Assembly: GCA_023423405.1 (NCBI GenBank)
Contig: JAFAFR010000050.1
Span: 62,001-126,000 of the forward strand
Direction of reading: 5' to 3'
Length of the DNA stretch: 64,000 nt
Origin: Bacteroidota bacterium
GTDB lineage: Bacteria; Bacteroidota; Bacteroidia; Chitinophagales; Chitinophagaceae
Under the pieces are notes generated by a model. The model had not been told where the DNA came from and did no database searches. It saw only the letters and a program-made list of their open reading frames with translations. Below are positions 43,593 through 53,498 of the stretch, in pieces (position 1 is the first letter of the stretch; each line of letters opens with the position of its first letter). The position numbers were made by a program, and so were the translations under genes.

Positions 43593-46500
43593 TTAGAATC
43601 GAATGTTCAGATTACCGCCCCAGCTTCTTCTTCCGGGGAGGGATCCGTATTCAAAACCCTGTCCGTTACCGTTATTGTAATTGGAATCGGGGTCCACATT
43701 GGGAACATTCTTATAAATGATGAAGGGGTTGCGGCTCACGAAAGAAATGCTGATCAGTTGCGCGCTGATCTTCCGTGCAATATTTGATGGCAACTGGTAG
43801 GTCAGCGTGAGTTCGCGCATCTTCACATAACTGGCATCGTAAATAAAAGGCACGGCCACCCCGCGGTCATCGCCGTAAAACGAAGCGAAGAACACGTTGG
43901 GATCCACCGGTGTGGTATTCTTTTCATAAATGGGCTTGCCATCGGCATCCACACCTGTTTGCACCACGCCCTGGGGCACATAACCTTTCATGTTTCCGGA
44001 TGCTTTCCAGTCGGCAGCCGTCATCGCCGCCGCCTGCCGCTGCTCTTCCGATTCCACCCACTCTTTTCTGCCGGCAAGGGTTGATACCTGCTGCCCGCGG
44101 ATCACCGCAAAGAGATTGGTCATGGAGAAAAGATCGGCGCCGTATTTTGCATCGATCACTGCGGTGAGCGAGAAATTCTTATAACGGAAAGTGTTCACCA
44201 CACCACCGGTCCAGTCCCAGGTACCCTTGCCCAATACCCGCCTGTCTTCTGTTGACAGCGGCGTGAGATTCACAGGGTCTAGGATCACCTGCCCATCGGG
44301 TGCGCGCTGGTAGTCGTACCCAATGATGCTGCCGAAGGGCATGCCGGGCTGCGCAATCACGGAAAGCCCCAGCCAGCGTGCATCCGAAAGCGTCAGGTAG
44401 GTCACTTCGGGAGCCAGGCTTTGCACAATGTTTTTGTTGTGCGCGGCATTGATGGAAAGATCCCAGTTGAATTTTTTGCCCACCACCGGTTTGGTGTTCA
44501 GCAATAATTCAACACCCCTGTTGGTGAGGTTGCCGGCATTCAGGATGTATTTGCCGTAACCGGAAGTGGTCGGAATATCGCTGAGGTTGATCTGGTCGCG
44601 TGAGTCCTGCGAATAATAAGTGAATTCAAATCCTAAGCGCCCGTTGAAGAAGCCGAGGTCAAGCCCGGTTTCGAAACTGCGGGTGCGTGTGGGCCGCAAC
44701 AGTTTGTTGGGAAGGGTCTGGTTCAAAATGCCGCCCACACTTACTTCGGCCGGCTGGAACTGGTCCAGTCCATAGAAGAGCCCCAACTGGTAAGGATCAG
44801 TATCGTTGCCCACTTCTGCCGCAGAGGCGCGGATCTTGGCATAGCTCAGGGTTTTTCCCTTCCAGTCAAATGCGTCGGTGAGCACGAAACTGAGTCCCAC
44901 AGAGGGATACCAGTAGGTGTTGTTTTGCACGGGCAGGGTAGAAGTGGCATCCCTGCGCAGGGTGGCGTCGAGGAACAGGTAATTGTTATAAGACGCACCG
45001 ATCATGGCGTAGAAAGAATTGATCTGCTTTTCATAAGGCGTTTCCACTACGGTTTGCTTTTTGAAACTGTTGAAGGAAACGGCATCGGTGAGTTTCATGT
45101 CCTCGCCGCGGAAAGCAGTACTGGGACTATTGATGTACAAGATGCTGCCGCCCACGCTGGCGCTGCCGTAGAACGCTTTGCTGAGCTGCTTTTTGGCAGT
45201 CACCAAAAAGTCGGCGGTAGTGGTGCTGAATTTCGCCTTGCGTCCTTCCAGCACACCGCTTTCGGCGCCGGGTGTGGTAGGCGGACTGAATTTTTCATAA
45301 TCCAGGAAAGTGAAGTCGGTATTGGCCCTTCCGAGGATCGACAACCAGGGGAGGGGATTGTAGGTGAGCTGCAGCGCTCCCATGATCCGGTCCTTATCTG
45401 TGGTGTTTTTCATCCGGTTGATGATCCAGTAAGGATTGAGCCGGTATTGTCCGCCACCCCATTCAATATAGCTGCCGAATTCATCCTGGTAATGGGTCTT
45501 GAAAGTTTCCTGGTCCATATTGTTGGCCAGTCCCACAAAGTTGAAACCGATATTGGCGGCATCGTCGGCAAGAGCGGGGCGATTGTTCACATGTTCTTTC
45601 ATATAATTGGCGCGTACGCTCAGGTTAAGTTTGGAGGTAATATCAGATGCGCCCTGCAGCATAAAGTTCTGCCGGTTCATGTAAGTGTTCGGAACAATAT
45701 CGTTATAACGGAGATTATTATACGAAAAGCGGAAATTGCTCTTATCCGATCCGCCGGTTACCGCCACATTGGTGTTGAAAGAAGAACCGGTTCTGAAAAA
45801 GTTCTCAATATTATTCGACACCAGGCCATAGCTGGTTGTGCCACCATAGAAGGCCGGTACCTGCAGGTTGGGATCGAGGCGTGCGCCGAAATTGCTGAAC
45901 AGCGTATTGCGCGCCATAGACACGTCGCGCGGAATGGTGCCGCCCGTTCCCTGGCCATACTCGTACTGGTAATCGTCGAAGCGGGTGAGCAGGGTTTCGG
46001 CGCTTGCGGTGGAATTCAGTTCCACACCCAGTGCTTTTTTGTTGGTCCCTTTTTTGGTGGTGATGAGGATCACACCATGGCCTGCCCTGCTTCCATAGAG
46101 GGCTGAGGCAGCGGGACCTTTCAGTACCGAAATGGTTTCGATATCATCGGGGTTGATGCCCGAGATGGCATCGCCCAGGTCCTGGCCGCTCGCGTATTTG
46201 TCGTTGCCGGTGATGCCGTAGTTGGAATTGTCCATCGGCACGCCATCCACCACATAGAGCGGCTGGTTGGAACCCGTGATGTCTGTGCTGCCGCGGATGA
46301 TCACTTTGGAAGAACCCATGGGACCACCGGCGGTATTGTTGATGATGAGGCCGGGTACCCTGCCCGCCAGCGAGTTGATCACGTTCAGTTCTTTCGCCTT
46401 GTCGATCTCACCGCCCTTCACTTCGCCGATAGAATAGCCCAGGGCTCTTTTCTCGCGCTTGATGCCCAGTGAAGTGACCACCACTTCGTTGAGGTCCTGC

Positions 46501-47072
46501 GTGCCGGAGCCCATGCTTACCTGCATGGCCTTGCCCAGGGAATTCACCACGTAATTTTTCTCCTCATAGCTCACATGCGAGAAGGCAAGCTCATCCTGCA
46601 GGCTGGCGCTGATGCTGAAATTTCCCTTACTATCGGTTACGGTTGAACGATGGGTGTTTCGGTTCTCTACCGTAACATCGGCAATGGGGGTACCGGCGGC
46701 GTCTTTCACCGTTCCTTCTATAAATGCAGAACGGCCGGAACCTGGTTTCAGGCTGATGCTGTTTTCCGAGAGGCGGTAATCGAGACGGGCCTGGCTGCAG
46801 ATCTTTTCCACCAGGTCTTTCAGGCTGTACTTTGCCGTGGGAACGGTGATTTTCCGGTCCAGGTCGATGGCTGCTTCGTCATAGGAAAAACCGACGCCGC
46901 TGACACGGGTTACCTGCGACAGTACTTCGCGCAGCGGGGTTTGGTCAAATCCGATGGTGTAGGTGGGGGTGGTTTGGGACTGTCCTGCAAGGGGAACCAG
47001 CAATAGCAGCATTGCCAGCCATTTCAGGTACAGGCGCGCACGGGCGTTCAAAATGAGGTTACTCATTTTCAT
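43593..47072 (-). CDS. SusC/RagA-like TonB transporter with STN domain
   Basis: Outer-membrane channel of 1159 residues for oligosaccharides. After a signal (LKWLAMLLLLVPLAGQSQ), residues 36-110 form the STN domain (YTIGFDQTPLREVLSQVTRV, YSLKDLVEKICSQARLDYRL), which contacts the FecR anti-sigma factor. A carboxypeptidase-regulatory-like domain follows (GTPIADVTVENRN). The plug carries the SusC hallmark DLNEVVVTSLGIKREKRALG, IIRGSTDITGSNQPLYVVDGVPMDNSNYG and VLKGPAASALYGSRAGHGVI. The barrel ends GRRSWGGNLNIRF. An STN domain plus an upstream sigma/FecR pair marks a self-inducing transducer. ATG 47066 is an alternative start. Confidence 0.94.
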   Translation of the reverse strand: MKMSNLILNARARLYLKWLAMLLLLVPLAGQSQTTPTYTIGFDQTPLREVLSQVTRVSGVGFSYDEAAIDLDRKITVPTAKYSLKDLVEKICSQARLDYRLSENSISLKPGSGRSAFIEGTVKDAAGTPIADVTVENRNTHRSTVTDSKGNFSISASLQDELAFSHVSYEEKNYVVNSLGKAMQVSMGSGTQDLNEVVVTSLGIKREKRALGYSIGEVKGGEIDKAKELNVINSLAGRVPGLIINNTAGGPMGSSKVIIRGSTDITGSNQPLYVVDGVPMDNSNYGITGNDKYASGQDLGDAISGINPDDIETISVLKGPAASALYGSRAGHGVILITTKKGTNKKALGVELNSTASAETLLTRFDDYQYEYGQGTGGTIPRDVSMARNTLFSNFGARLDPNLQVPAFYGGTTSYGLVSNNIENFFRTGSSFNTNVAVTGGSDKSNFRFSYNNLRYNDIVPNTYMNRQNFMLQGASDITSKLNLSVRANYMKEHVNNRPALADDAANIGFNFVGLANNMDQETFKTHYQDEFGSYIEWGGGQYRLNPYWIINRMKNTTDKDRIMGALQLTYNPLPWLSILGRANTDFTFLDYEKFSPPTTPGAESGVLEGRKAKFSTTTADFLVTAKKQLSKAFYGSASVGGSILYINSPSTAFRGEDMKLTDAVSFNSFKKQTVVETPYEKQINSFYAMIGASYNNYLFLDATLRRDATSTLPVQNNTYWYPSVGLSFVLTDAFDWKGKTLSYAKIRASAAEVGNDTDPYQLGLFYGLDQFQPAEVSVGGILNQTLPNKLLRPTRTRSFETGLDLGFFNGRLGFEFTYYSQDSRDQINLSDIPTTSGYGKYILNAGNLTNRGVELLLNTKPVVGKKFNWDLSINAAHNKNIVQSLAPEVTYLTLSDARWLGLSVIAQPGMPFGSIIGYDYQRAPDGQVILDPVNLTPLSTEDRRVLGKGTWDWTGGVVNTFRYKNFSLTAVIDAKYGADLFSMTNLFAVIRGQQVSTLAGRKEWVESEEQRQAAAMTAADWKASGNMKGYVPQGVVQTGVDADGKPIYEKNTTPVDPNVFFASFYGDDRGVAVPFIYDASYVKMRELTLTYQLPSNIARKISAQLISISFVSRNPFIIYKNVPNVDPDSNYNNGNGQGFEYGSLPGRRSWGGNLNIRF

Positions 47073-47102
47073 AAGCGTTTTTTGGTTATGCAGTTGTTGT
47101 TT

Positions 47103-48095
47103 TTATGGAAGGGACAGCGTGAGTTGATTGCCCCTTACGGTATATTGGATGTTATTAGTGAATTTGAGCGATTCCAGTATTTCTTTCGGATTGTCCAGCC
47201 CGAAGCTTCCGGTAAAGCTGGTGTTTTGCAGGGTACCGTTGATGTTCACCCGATAATTGAAAAACGTTTCGAGGGTATTGCTGATCTCCTGCAGGCTGGC
47301 TTTTTCAAAAATGATCTTTTTCCTGGTCCAGTTGCCCAGTTGCGTGCTGTCGAAACCGCCTGTTGTAACCCTGCCTTCGGCGCCGCAGATCGCCTGCTGC
47401 CCGGGTAACAGATCCTGTGTGCTTCCGCCCGCGTCCACCTTCACTTTCCCTTCGAGCAGCGATACCTGTATGGCATTGGATACCGGGTGACGGTGGATGT
47501 AAAAAGCGGTACCGATGGCGGTGGTAACAACACCTGAGGCGTTCACCTTAAAAGGCTTTGCCGGGTTTTTGGCGACCTTGAAAAAAGCGGCTCCCTGCAA
47601 TTCCACTTTGCGGTTGTTTTCATTGTAATCGGCCGGTATGCTGATGAAGGCATCGGCATTCAGCAATACCCTGGTACCGTCGGGCAGCATTACTTCCTTG
47701 CTGTTGTTCTCGTGGTTGGAATAATACGCAAAAGAAGTATGGGCGGCCGGTTTGAACAACCACCAGGCTCCCAGCACCAGCAGGAATAAAGCTGCAACGC
47801 TCACTGCCCAACGAAGTACAGGCTTCCGCTGAAGGGCAGTACCCGCCTGCTTTTCCGGCTCCAGCATGGCCAGGAATTTTTCCAGTTCCATGGGCGGCGT
47901 ATTGCCCGCGGCCGCACCGGGACGGATCGCAAAGAACAGGGCACGGGCCTCTTCCACTTCGTTCCGGCATTCGGGATGTAACCTGATCCAGTTCATCCAA
48001 TAACGCACATCCTTGCCATTGCTGTTGAGCAGGTAATTCACAAAGGTCTCATCTGACAGCAATTCTTCGCTGTTGGTTGGCTTGTTTTGATTCAT
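47103..48095 (-). CDS. FecR family anti-sigma factor
   Basis: Inner-membrane anti-sigma factor of 330 residues. The cytosolic part (1-92) holds the sigma-binding region (DVRYWMNWIRLHPECRNEVEEA). One transmembrane helix follows (RWAVSVAALFLLVLGAWWLF). The periplasmic FecR domain has EVMLPDGTRVLLNADAFISI, KVELQGAAFFKVAKN and VTTAIGTAFYIHR. The last 70 residues (IIFEKASLQEISNTLETFFN) form the DUF4974 domain that meets the STN domain of SusC. It lies between the sigma factor and SusC genes in the usual order, so it should release the sigma factor when SusC is occupied. Confidence 0.93.
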   Translation of the reverse strand: MNQNKPTNSEELLSDETFVNYLLNSNGKDVRYWMNWIRLHPECRNEVEEARALFFAIRPGAAAGNTPPMELEKFLAMLEPEKQAGTALQRKPVLRWAVSVAALFLLVLGAWWLFKPAAHTSFAYYSNHENNSKEVMLPDGTRVLLNADAFISIPADYNENNRKVELQGAAFFKVAKNPAKPFKVNASGVVTTAIGTAFYIHRHPVSNAIQVSLLEGKVKVDAGGSTQDLLPGQQAICGAEGRVTTGGFDSTQLGNWTRKKIIFEKASLQEISNTLETFFNYRVNINGTLQNTSFTGSFGLDNPKEILESLKFTNNIQYTVRGNQLTLSLP

Positions 48096-48208
48096 TCCGG
48101 ATGCATTGGGTGGATAACCAGCCCTAAATATAGATCACCCGGGCCGGAAAGTTTTTACCGGTTTCTGAGCATTTTTTTTGAAAAAAGTGGTGGAAGCGCC
48201 GCGGGGCC

Positions 48209-48781
48209 CTATTGCGCGCGGAATTTGCGGCCGGCAGTTTGCTTTTTCAATTGCTTGATGCTTTCGTGGATGCTGTTGTACACGGTGCGTACCGAAATGT
48301 CGAGCTTCTGAGATATCTCTTCATAAGAAAGCTCTTCCAGGAAGCGGAGGTGGAGTATCTGTTTCTGCCGGTCGGAAAGTCCGTTCATGAGTTGCTGGAT
48401 CCGCAGCCGCAGTTCTTCAAACTCCTGCAGTTCCACCAACGTGTCCTCGCAGGAAGCTTCACTCAATTCTTCCGAAAACTGTTCCGCTTCCACCGGCACC
48501 AGTTTCAGCCTTCCCTTATCGGGCTTGCGATACAGCAGTTTGTTGCGGAAACAGGTAATGATATAAGCTTTGGGATGCTGCACCTCGGGAAGCTGTTCCC
48601 TTTTTTTCCAGAGGTCCATCATGGTGCGGTTGATATAATCGCGGATGAGACCGGGGTCGTCGCTGAAGCTCCAGCCGTAACGCAGCATTTCGCTGTAATA
48701 CAACTGGTACAGTTGATACAGTGCTTTTTCGTTTCCTTTCCGGAAATCGCACCACAAGATAATTTCATCAGCAGGTAGCAT
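48209..48781 (-). CDS. ECF RNA polymerase sigma-70 factor
   Basis: Sigma factor of about 190 residues that drives the SusC/SusD unit. Region 2 is visible as EKALYQLYQLYYSEMLRYGW and INRTMMDLWKKREQL, and region 4 as LSDRQKQILHLRFLEELSYEEI and KLDISVRTVYNSIHESIKQL. Its FecR partner begins 113 bases downstream. ATG 48781 (MLPADEIIL) is preferred over the TTG at 48796. The GH20-like gene ends 36 bases upstream on the same strand, so read-through from it may feed the sigma gene. Confidence 0.92.
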   Translation of the reverse strand: MLPADEIILWCDFRKGNEKALYQLYQLYYSEMLRYGWSFSDDPGLIRDYINRTMMDLWKKREQLPEVQHPKAYIITCFRNKLLYRKPDKGRLKLVPVEAEQFSEELSEASCEDTLVELQEFEELRLRIQQLMNGLSDRQKQILHLRFLEELSYEEISQKLDISVRTVYNSIHESIKQLKKQTAGRKFRAQ

Positions 48782-48817
48782 GGAAGAAGCCTTCAATCCG
48801 TACTAAGATTGCAAAAA

Positions 48818-49945
48818 TTATTTAAACCGGGAAATTTCGTCAAACATTTGCCGGAAACTGTACCACTGGGTGCTGCGGCCTTCGGCACTCACCTTGTCGT
48901 CCGGCGGTTGCTGGAAAGCCTCTCTCAGAAAGCGATCTGCGGGTGACCATACCGTTAGCATCATGCCCTGGTAACGGTCGCGCATTTCGGGTGTGGCCGT
49001 GGCGCGGAAATTGGCCATATCGCGTACCTGCTGCACGGTCACGGCAGGACGGTTCCAGGCACAGGTGATCACCTGGAAACCCTTCATGGCAAAATATACC
49101 GGCGTTTTATCGGCCCTTTCATAATGCCAGTCGCAGATCATCACGTCTTTTTTCACGAGGTCGATGGCAGGAAAAGTATTATTAAAACTCGCTTCCCAGC
49201 CGCCGATGCCGGTGCTATGTCCGTCAATGAGGCGGTCGCCCCAGATCCAGAGCCGGCGCCCCTTAAGCGCCAGGTGGTCCCTGATCTTGTTCACCTCACC
49301 CGCAAAAAGTTCTGCTTTGTTTTTGCCCCTGCACCGGGGACAGCGGCTGTCGCCTATGTAAAAAACTTCGTCCATGCCTGCATGAAAGGCGTCGGCGCCA
49401 AAGGCATCGCAGATTTCGTCCACCAGTGCAAATACAATTTTGTGCAGGTCGGGGTGGAGCGGGCAATAGCTTTTGCAATACAGGCTGTCGGCATTGGGCC
49501 ATTCGTATTTGGCGGGCATTTTCACCCAGGATGTTTCATCGAACTGCGGGTAAACCTGCAACAGTTTCCCCGTTTCGGATGCCCATGACTGGTGGCCCAG
49601 CAGGTTGATCTGCGGAACGATTCTGATACCGCCGGCCTTTGCCGCCTGCGCCAGGCGCTGCGCATCAGCCAGGCTCAGCGCATTGCTGCTGCGCAGCTCG
49701 GGATGGGAACTGAACTGGTAATTGAAATCGACCCGCAGGATCAGCACATTTACTTTGCGGGATACCAGTTCTTTTTGCATAAATACCAGGAAGGAATCCA
49801 GTTTGGCGGGTGCAGGCGCTGCAATGGCCAGGGCCCTTATAGGAAACAGGCTGTCGGCCGGCGACAGTTGAACTGCCGTCGTTTGAGCCACCGCCGAAAA
49901 AGAAATTCCCAGCCAAAGCAACAGTAAGGGGAGAAATTTTCTCAT
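48818..49945 (-). CDS. GH20-like glycoside hydrolase
   Basis: Secreted 375-residue protein related to beta-N-acetylhexosaminidases. MRKFLPLLLLWLGISFSAVAQ is the signal. The TIM barrel shows RIVPQINLLGHQSWA, the GH20-like FGADAFHAGMDEVFYIGDS with Asp192-Glu193 (general polariser and acid), RRLWIWGDRLIDG and MLTVWSPADRFLR. At 375 residues it lacks the GH20b N-terminal domain of many family members. RCPRCRGK after the active site (Cys202, Cys205) may bind metal or form a disulfide. It opens the minus-strand locus with sigma, FecR, SusCD and the GH18-fold protein and probably trims GlcNAc-containing glycans. Confidence 0.82.
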   Translation of the reverse strand: MRKFLPLLLLWLGISFSAVAQTTAVQLSPADSLFPIRALAIAAPAPAKLDSFLVFMQKELVSRKVNVLILRVDFNYQFSSHPELRSSNALSLADAQRLAQAAKAGGIRIVPQINLLGHQSWASETGKLLQVYPQFDETSWVKMPAKYEWPNADSLYCKSYCPLHPDLHKIVFALVDEICDAFGADAFHAGMDEVFYIGDSRCPRCRGKNKAELFAGEVNKIRDHLALKGRRLWIWGDRLIDGHSTGIGGWEASFNNTFPAIDLVKKDVMICDWHYERADKTPVYFAMKGFQVITCAWNRPAVTVQQVRDMANFRATATPEMRDRYQGMMLTVWSPADRFLREAFQQPPDDKVSAEGRSTQWYSFRQMFDEISRFK

Positions 49946-50034
49946 ACCTGTAAGTTAACAGATTAATAGAAAAAGTTTTCCGGGCGGTAATATTTTATTA
50001 ATTTCTCAGGTTACAACTGCTTATATCCCGTCTA

Positions 50035-50763
50035 ATGATGCGCTTGTTTTGGATGCCGTTATGCCTCTTCGGTTGTCCCTGCCTGTTTGGTCAGGCCGGT
50101 GCTGCCGACACTGCCCTTGTTGCCCGTGCAAAGTCTTATGCGGCCACGCTTTTCGATACATCGCTCGCTTCTTCCCAACATTTATATACCGGTACGGAAT
50201 ACATGCGGCGTTCAACCCGCGCCGTGGGAACGGCTTTCTGGGAAGACCAGGATTTTCAGAATGGCGACCTCTGGTACAAGCAACAGTTCTATCCCCAAAC
50301 ACCCCTGCTCTACGACCTGGAAAAAGGACAACTGGTGATCCGCGATGCGCAGCAGGCATTGCTCATTGCATTGCAGAATGAAGCGGTGGACAGCTTCCGC
50401 CTGGGACAGCACTTGTTCGTGAACCTGCGCGACACCAGCTCCGGCGCCGCTTCCGGCTTTTATGAAAAACTGGTAGATGGTCCCGTGCAATTGTATGCGC
50501 GCCGCAGCAAATACTACAAACTTTCGGCCCGCGCCGACGAAGCAGCCCTTCCTTATTATACAGAAGAAGACAGCTATTTCATCCGCAGGGAAGAACTGCT
50601 TACCGCCATCACCTCGGAACAGGCGCTCCTTGCCACGCTGGGCGATCAGAAAGATGCCCTCCGCAGCCACCTGCGCGAAAAGCGGCTGAAGTTTAAGAAG
50701 AACAAAGAAGCAGTGTTGAAAGAAGCGGTTCTTTTTTACAACCAAAAGAAAGCGGGAACATGA
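50035..50763 (+). CDS. exported protein of unknown function, first gene of receptor operon
   Basis: Protein of 242 residues. MMRLFWMPLCLFGCPCLFGQ is a signal peptide. Mature sequence: VARAKSYAATLFDTSLASSQHLYTGTEYM-type start, then KGQLVIRDAQQALLIALQNE and VDGPVQLYARRSKYYKLSAR, resembling a periplasmic domain with strands and helices. The last 60 residues are a charged helix (DALRSHLREKRLKFKKNKEA). No family is recognised. The stop overlaps the TonB receptor start (ATGA), so the two are translated together, and the protein may be a receptor partner. Confidence 0.68.
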   Translation: MMRLFWMPLCLFGCPCLFGQAGAADTALVARAKSYAATLFDTSLASSQHLYTGTEYMRRSTRAVGTAFWEDQDFQNGDLWYKQQFYPQTPLLYDLEKGQLVIRDAQQALLIALQNEAVDSFRLGQHLFVNLRDTSSGAASGFYEKLVDGPVQLYARRSKYYKLSARADEAALPYYTEEDSYFIRREELLTAITSEQALLATLGDQKDALRSHLREKRLKFKKNKEAVLKEAVLFYNQKKAGT

Positions 50764-53498
50764 AAACAGTATTCCGCCTGCTGTTGCTCCTTGTTGCCAT
50801 TGGTACGGCTACCGCTGCGCGTGCGCAAACGGAGCCCCGTTTCTCCCCTCAACTGGAAGGAAAAAAACTGCCCGACCTGGTCAGCTTCCTGGAAACAAAT
50901 GGCGATTGTCATTTTTATTACGATCCGCAGCAGGCCGATACAGTGCGCATTCCCAGGAATTATACCGATAAAACCATCCGCGAAATTTTGCAGGATCTGT
51001 TTGACCATACGCCCTTCCAATATTTTATAGCGGAGGATAAGAACATCTATATCACGTACCAGGTGCGTATTCAAACGGCCGCTTCCGGCGCCCTGCCCAA
51101 AGACAATCCCATTGAGGAATATACCGTTCCCACAGACAAGCTGAAAGTGGATGCAGAAAATAAACTCTACGATATTGGCGTGCGCAACAGCAGGTCCGGC
51201 TCAGGAAAGGCGACAGTGGCGGGCTATGTAAGAGATGAGAGATCGGGCGACCCCATTGTGGGCGCAGCGGTGTACATCGATAGTCCCTATACCGGCGTGC
51301 ACACCGACCAGTATGGTTATTACACCCTGGTATTGCCCAGGGGCCGGCAGTTGCTGCATATCAGCAGTGCGGGTATGAAAACCACCACGCGGCAGATCCG
51401 CCTGAACAACGACGGCAAGCTCGACGTGGAACTGCAGGAATACATCGCCAGTCTCAAAGCCGTGGTGGTTACAGCAGAAAAAAATTCCAATACCCGCAGT
51501 CTTCAAATGGGTACTACGCGGCTCTCGATGAAAACCATCAAACAAGTGCCGGTGATCTTTGGCGAGGCCGATGTGCTGAAAGTGGTGCTGAGCCTGCCGG
51601 GTGTAACCTCCACGGGAGAAGCGGCGAACGGCTTCAACGTACGCGGCGGTTCCACCGATCAGAACCTCATTTTAATGAGCGATGCCACCATTTACAATCC
51701 CAGTCACCTCTTCGGTTTCTTTTCCGCCTTTAATCCCGATGTGGTCAAAGGAGTGGAATTGTATAAGGCTGCCATACCGGAAAAATACGGCGGCAGGCTT
51801 TCCAGCGTGCTCGATATCGGCCTGCAGGATGGCAATACCAAAAAATGGTCGGGACAGGCAGGCATTGGGCCGCTGACCAGTAAGATCAGTTTGGGCGGTC
51901 CGGTGAAGAAAGAAAAATCATCGCTCATGATCGGGGCCAGGACCACCTATTCCAACTGGCTGATGCAGTTCATTCCCGAAGACGAATACAAAAACAGCAA
52001 GGCGAATTTTTACGATGCCAACATACGGTTCAGTTCTACTGTCAATGCACGCAACGCCATTTATATAACGGCCTATCTCAGCAACGACCGCTTCACCCTG
52101 AACCGCGATACCAGCTACCGCTACGGGAACAAGAATGCCAATTTTAAATGGAAACACAATTTCAACAACGCTTTCAGCAATGTGCTCACCGTTGGCGTTG
52201 ACGACTACGGCTATTCGGTAACGAAAGACAATAACCCGGTGAACGACTTCAAACTGTCTTTCGGTATCCGGCAATATTACCTGCGTTCCGATGCCAGCTA
52301 TACCCTCAACAGCAAACACCAGCTTGGTTTTGGATTGAGCAGTATCTATTATCGCATGCAGCCCGGGCACCTCGAACCGAAAACCGGAAGCTCCATTGTA
52401 ACGGATCACCAGGTGGACAGGGAGCAGGGACTGGAAACCGCTGTGTACCTGGGCGACAACTATACCGTCAGCAGTAAGTTTTCGGTGTCTGCCGGCCTGC
52501 GTTACAGTATGTTCAACAAAATGGGACCGGCCTCCGTGAATGAATACGTAGAAGGCCTGCCACGCGACACCGCTTCGGTTACCGGCGTGAAAACCTATGG
52601 ATCGGGCAAGATCGTGCAGACCTGGCATGCGCCTGAAATAAGGATCGGCATGCGTTACCTGCTGGGAAAAAACAATTCCGTCAAGCTCAGCTTCAATACC
52701 ATGCAGCAATACATCCACATGTTGTCCAACACGGTTTCCATTTCACCTACCGATGTGTGGAAGCTAAGCGACACTTATATAAAACCGCAGCAGGGCGCGC
52801 AGCTCTCCCTGGGCTTCTACCAGAACTTCAAAGAAGGAAGCATTGAAACATCGGTGGAAGGATATTATAAAAAGATGCGTCATTTCCTCGACTATAAAAG
52901 TGGTGCGCATCTCCTGATGAACGATCACATTGAAACCGGCCTCATCAATACAAAAGGAAAAGCTTATGGGGTAGAGCTGCTGGTGCGCAAAACCGCGGGC
53001 CGGCTGAACGGCTGGATCAGTTATACCTATTCGCGCACCTTCCTGCAGCAGGACGATTCACTGGCCGGCGAGCGCATCAATCATGGCAACTACTATCCTG
53101 CGAGCTTCGACAAGCCACATAACCTGAATGTGATCGGCAACTATCGTTTCTCGCACCGATTCAGTGTTTCCATGAATGTGGTATATACCACTGGCCGTCC
53201 CATTACCCTGCCCATTGCCGCCTTCAATATGGGTGGCGTGAATGCTTTGTTGTATTCCGATCGTAACCAGTACCGCATTCCCGATTATTTCCGGGCCGAT
53301 ATTTCGGCTACGCTTGAGGGTAACCACAAGGTGAAACAGAAAACACATAATTCCTGGTCCTTCGGCGTGTACAACCTCACTGCCCGGGAAAATCCCTATT
53401 CGGTATATTTCATCAATGAGAACGGAAAGATCAAAGGTTACCAGCTTTCGATCTTCGGAACGGCCATACCATTTGTCACCTTTAATATCCGATTTTGA
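50760..53498 (+). CDS. TonB-dependent receptor with STN and carboxypeptidase-like domains
   Basis: Receptor of 912 residues. MKTVFRLLLLLVAIGTATAARAQ is the signal. Residues 27-105 are an STN domain (KLPDLVSFLETNGDCHFYYD, KTIREILQDLFDHTPFQYFI), normally linked to signalling, though no sigma/FecR pair is adjacent. Residues 150-235 are the carboxypeptidase-regulatory-like domain (ATVAGYVRDERSGDPIVGAA). The plug includes LKAVVVTAEKNSN, DVLKVVLSLPGVTSTGEAANGFNVRGG and GVELYKAAIPEKYGGRLSSV, and the barrel ends with FVTFNIRF. Its stop (TGA) shares a base with the following ATG. The DUF4249 neighbour is a family-typical partner. Confidence 0.92.
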   Translation: MKTVFRLLLLLVAIGTATAARAQTEPRFSPQLEGKKLPDLVSFLETNGDCHFYYDPQQADTVRIPRNYTDKTIREILQDLFDHTPFQYFIAEDKNIYITYQVRIQTAASGALPKDNPIEEYTVPTDKLKVDAENKLYDIGVRNSRSGSGKATVAGYVRDERSGDPIVGAAVYIDSPYTGVHTDQYGYYTLVLPRGRQLLHISSAGMKTTTRQIRLNNDGKLDVELQEYIASLKAVVVTAEKNSNTRSLQMGTTRLSMKTIKQVPVIFGEADVLKVVLSLPGVTSTGEAANGFNVRGGSTDQNLILMSDATIYNPSHLFGFFSAFNPDVVKGVELYKAAIPEKYGGRLSSVLDIGLQDGNTKKWSGQAGIGPLTSKISLGGPVKKEKSSLMIGARTTYSNWLMQFIPEDEYKNSKANFYDANIRFSSTVNARNAIYITAYLSNDRFTLNRDTSYRYGNKNANFKWKHNFNNAFSNVLTVGVDDYGYSVTKDNNPVNDFKLSFGIRQYYLRSDASYTLNSKHQLGFGLSSIYYRMQPGHLEPKTGSSIVTDHQVDREQGLETAVYLGDNYTVSSKFSVSAGLRYSMFNKMGPASVNEYVEGLPRDTASVTGVKTYGSGKIVQTWHAPEIRIGMRYLLGKNNSVKLSFNTMQQYIHMLSNTVSISPTDVWKLSDTYIKPQQGAQLSLGFYQNFKEGSIETSVEGYYKKMRHFLDYKSGAHLLMNDHIETGLINTKGKAYGVELLVRKTAGRLNGWISYTYSRTFLQQDDSLAGERINHGNYYPASFDKPHNLNVIGNYRFSHRFSVSMNVVYTTGRPITLPIAAFNMGGVNALLYSDRNQYRIPDYFRADISATLEGNHKVKQKTHNSWSFGVYNLTARENPYSVYFINENGKIKGYQLSIFGTAIPFVTFNIRF

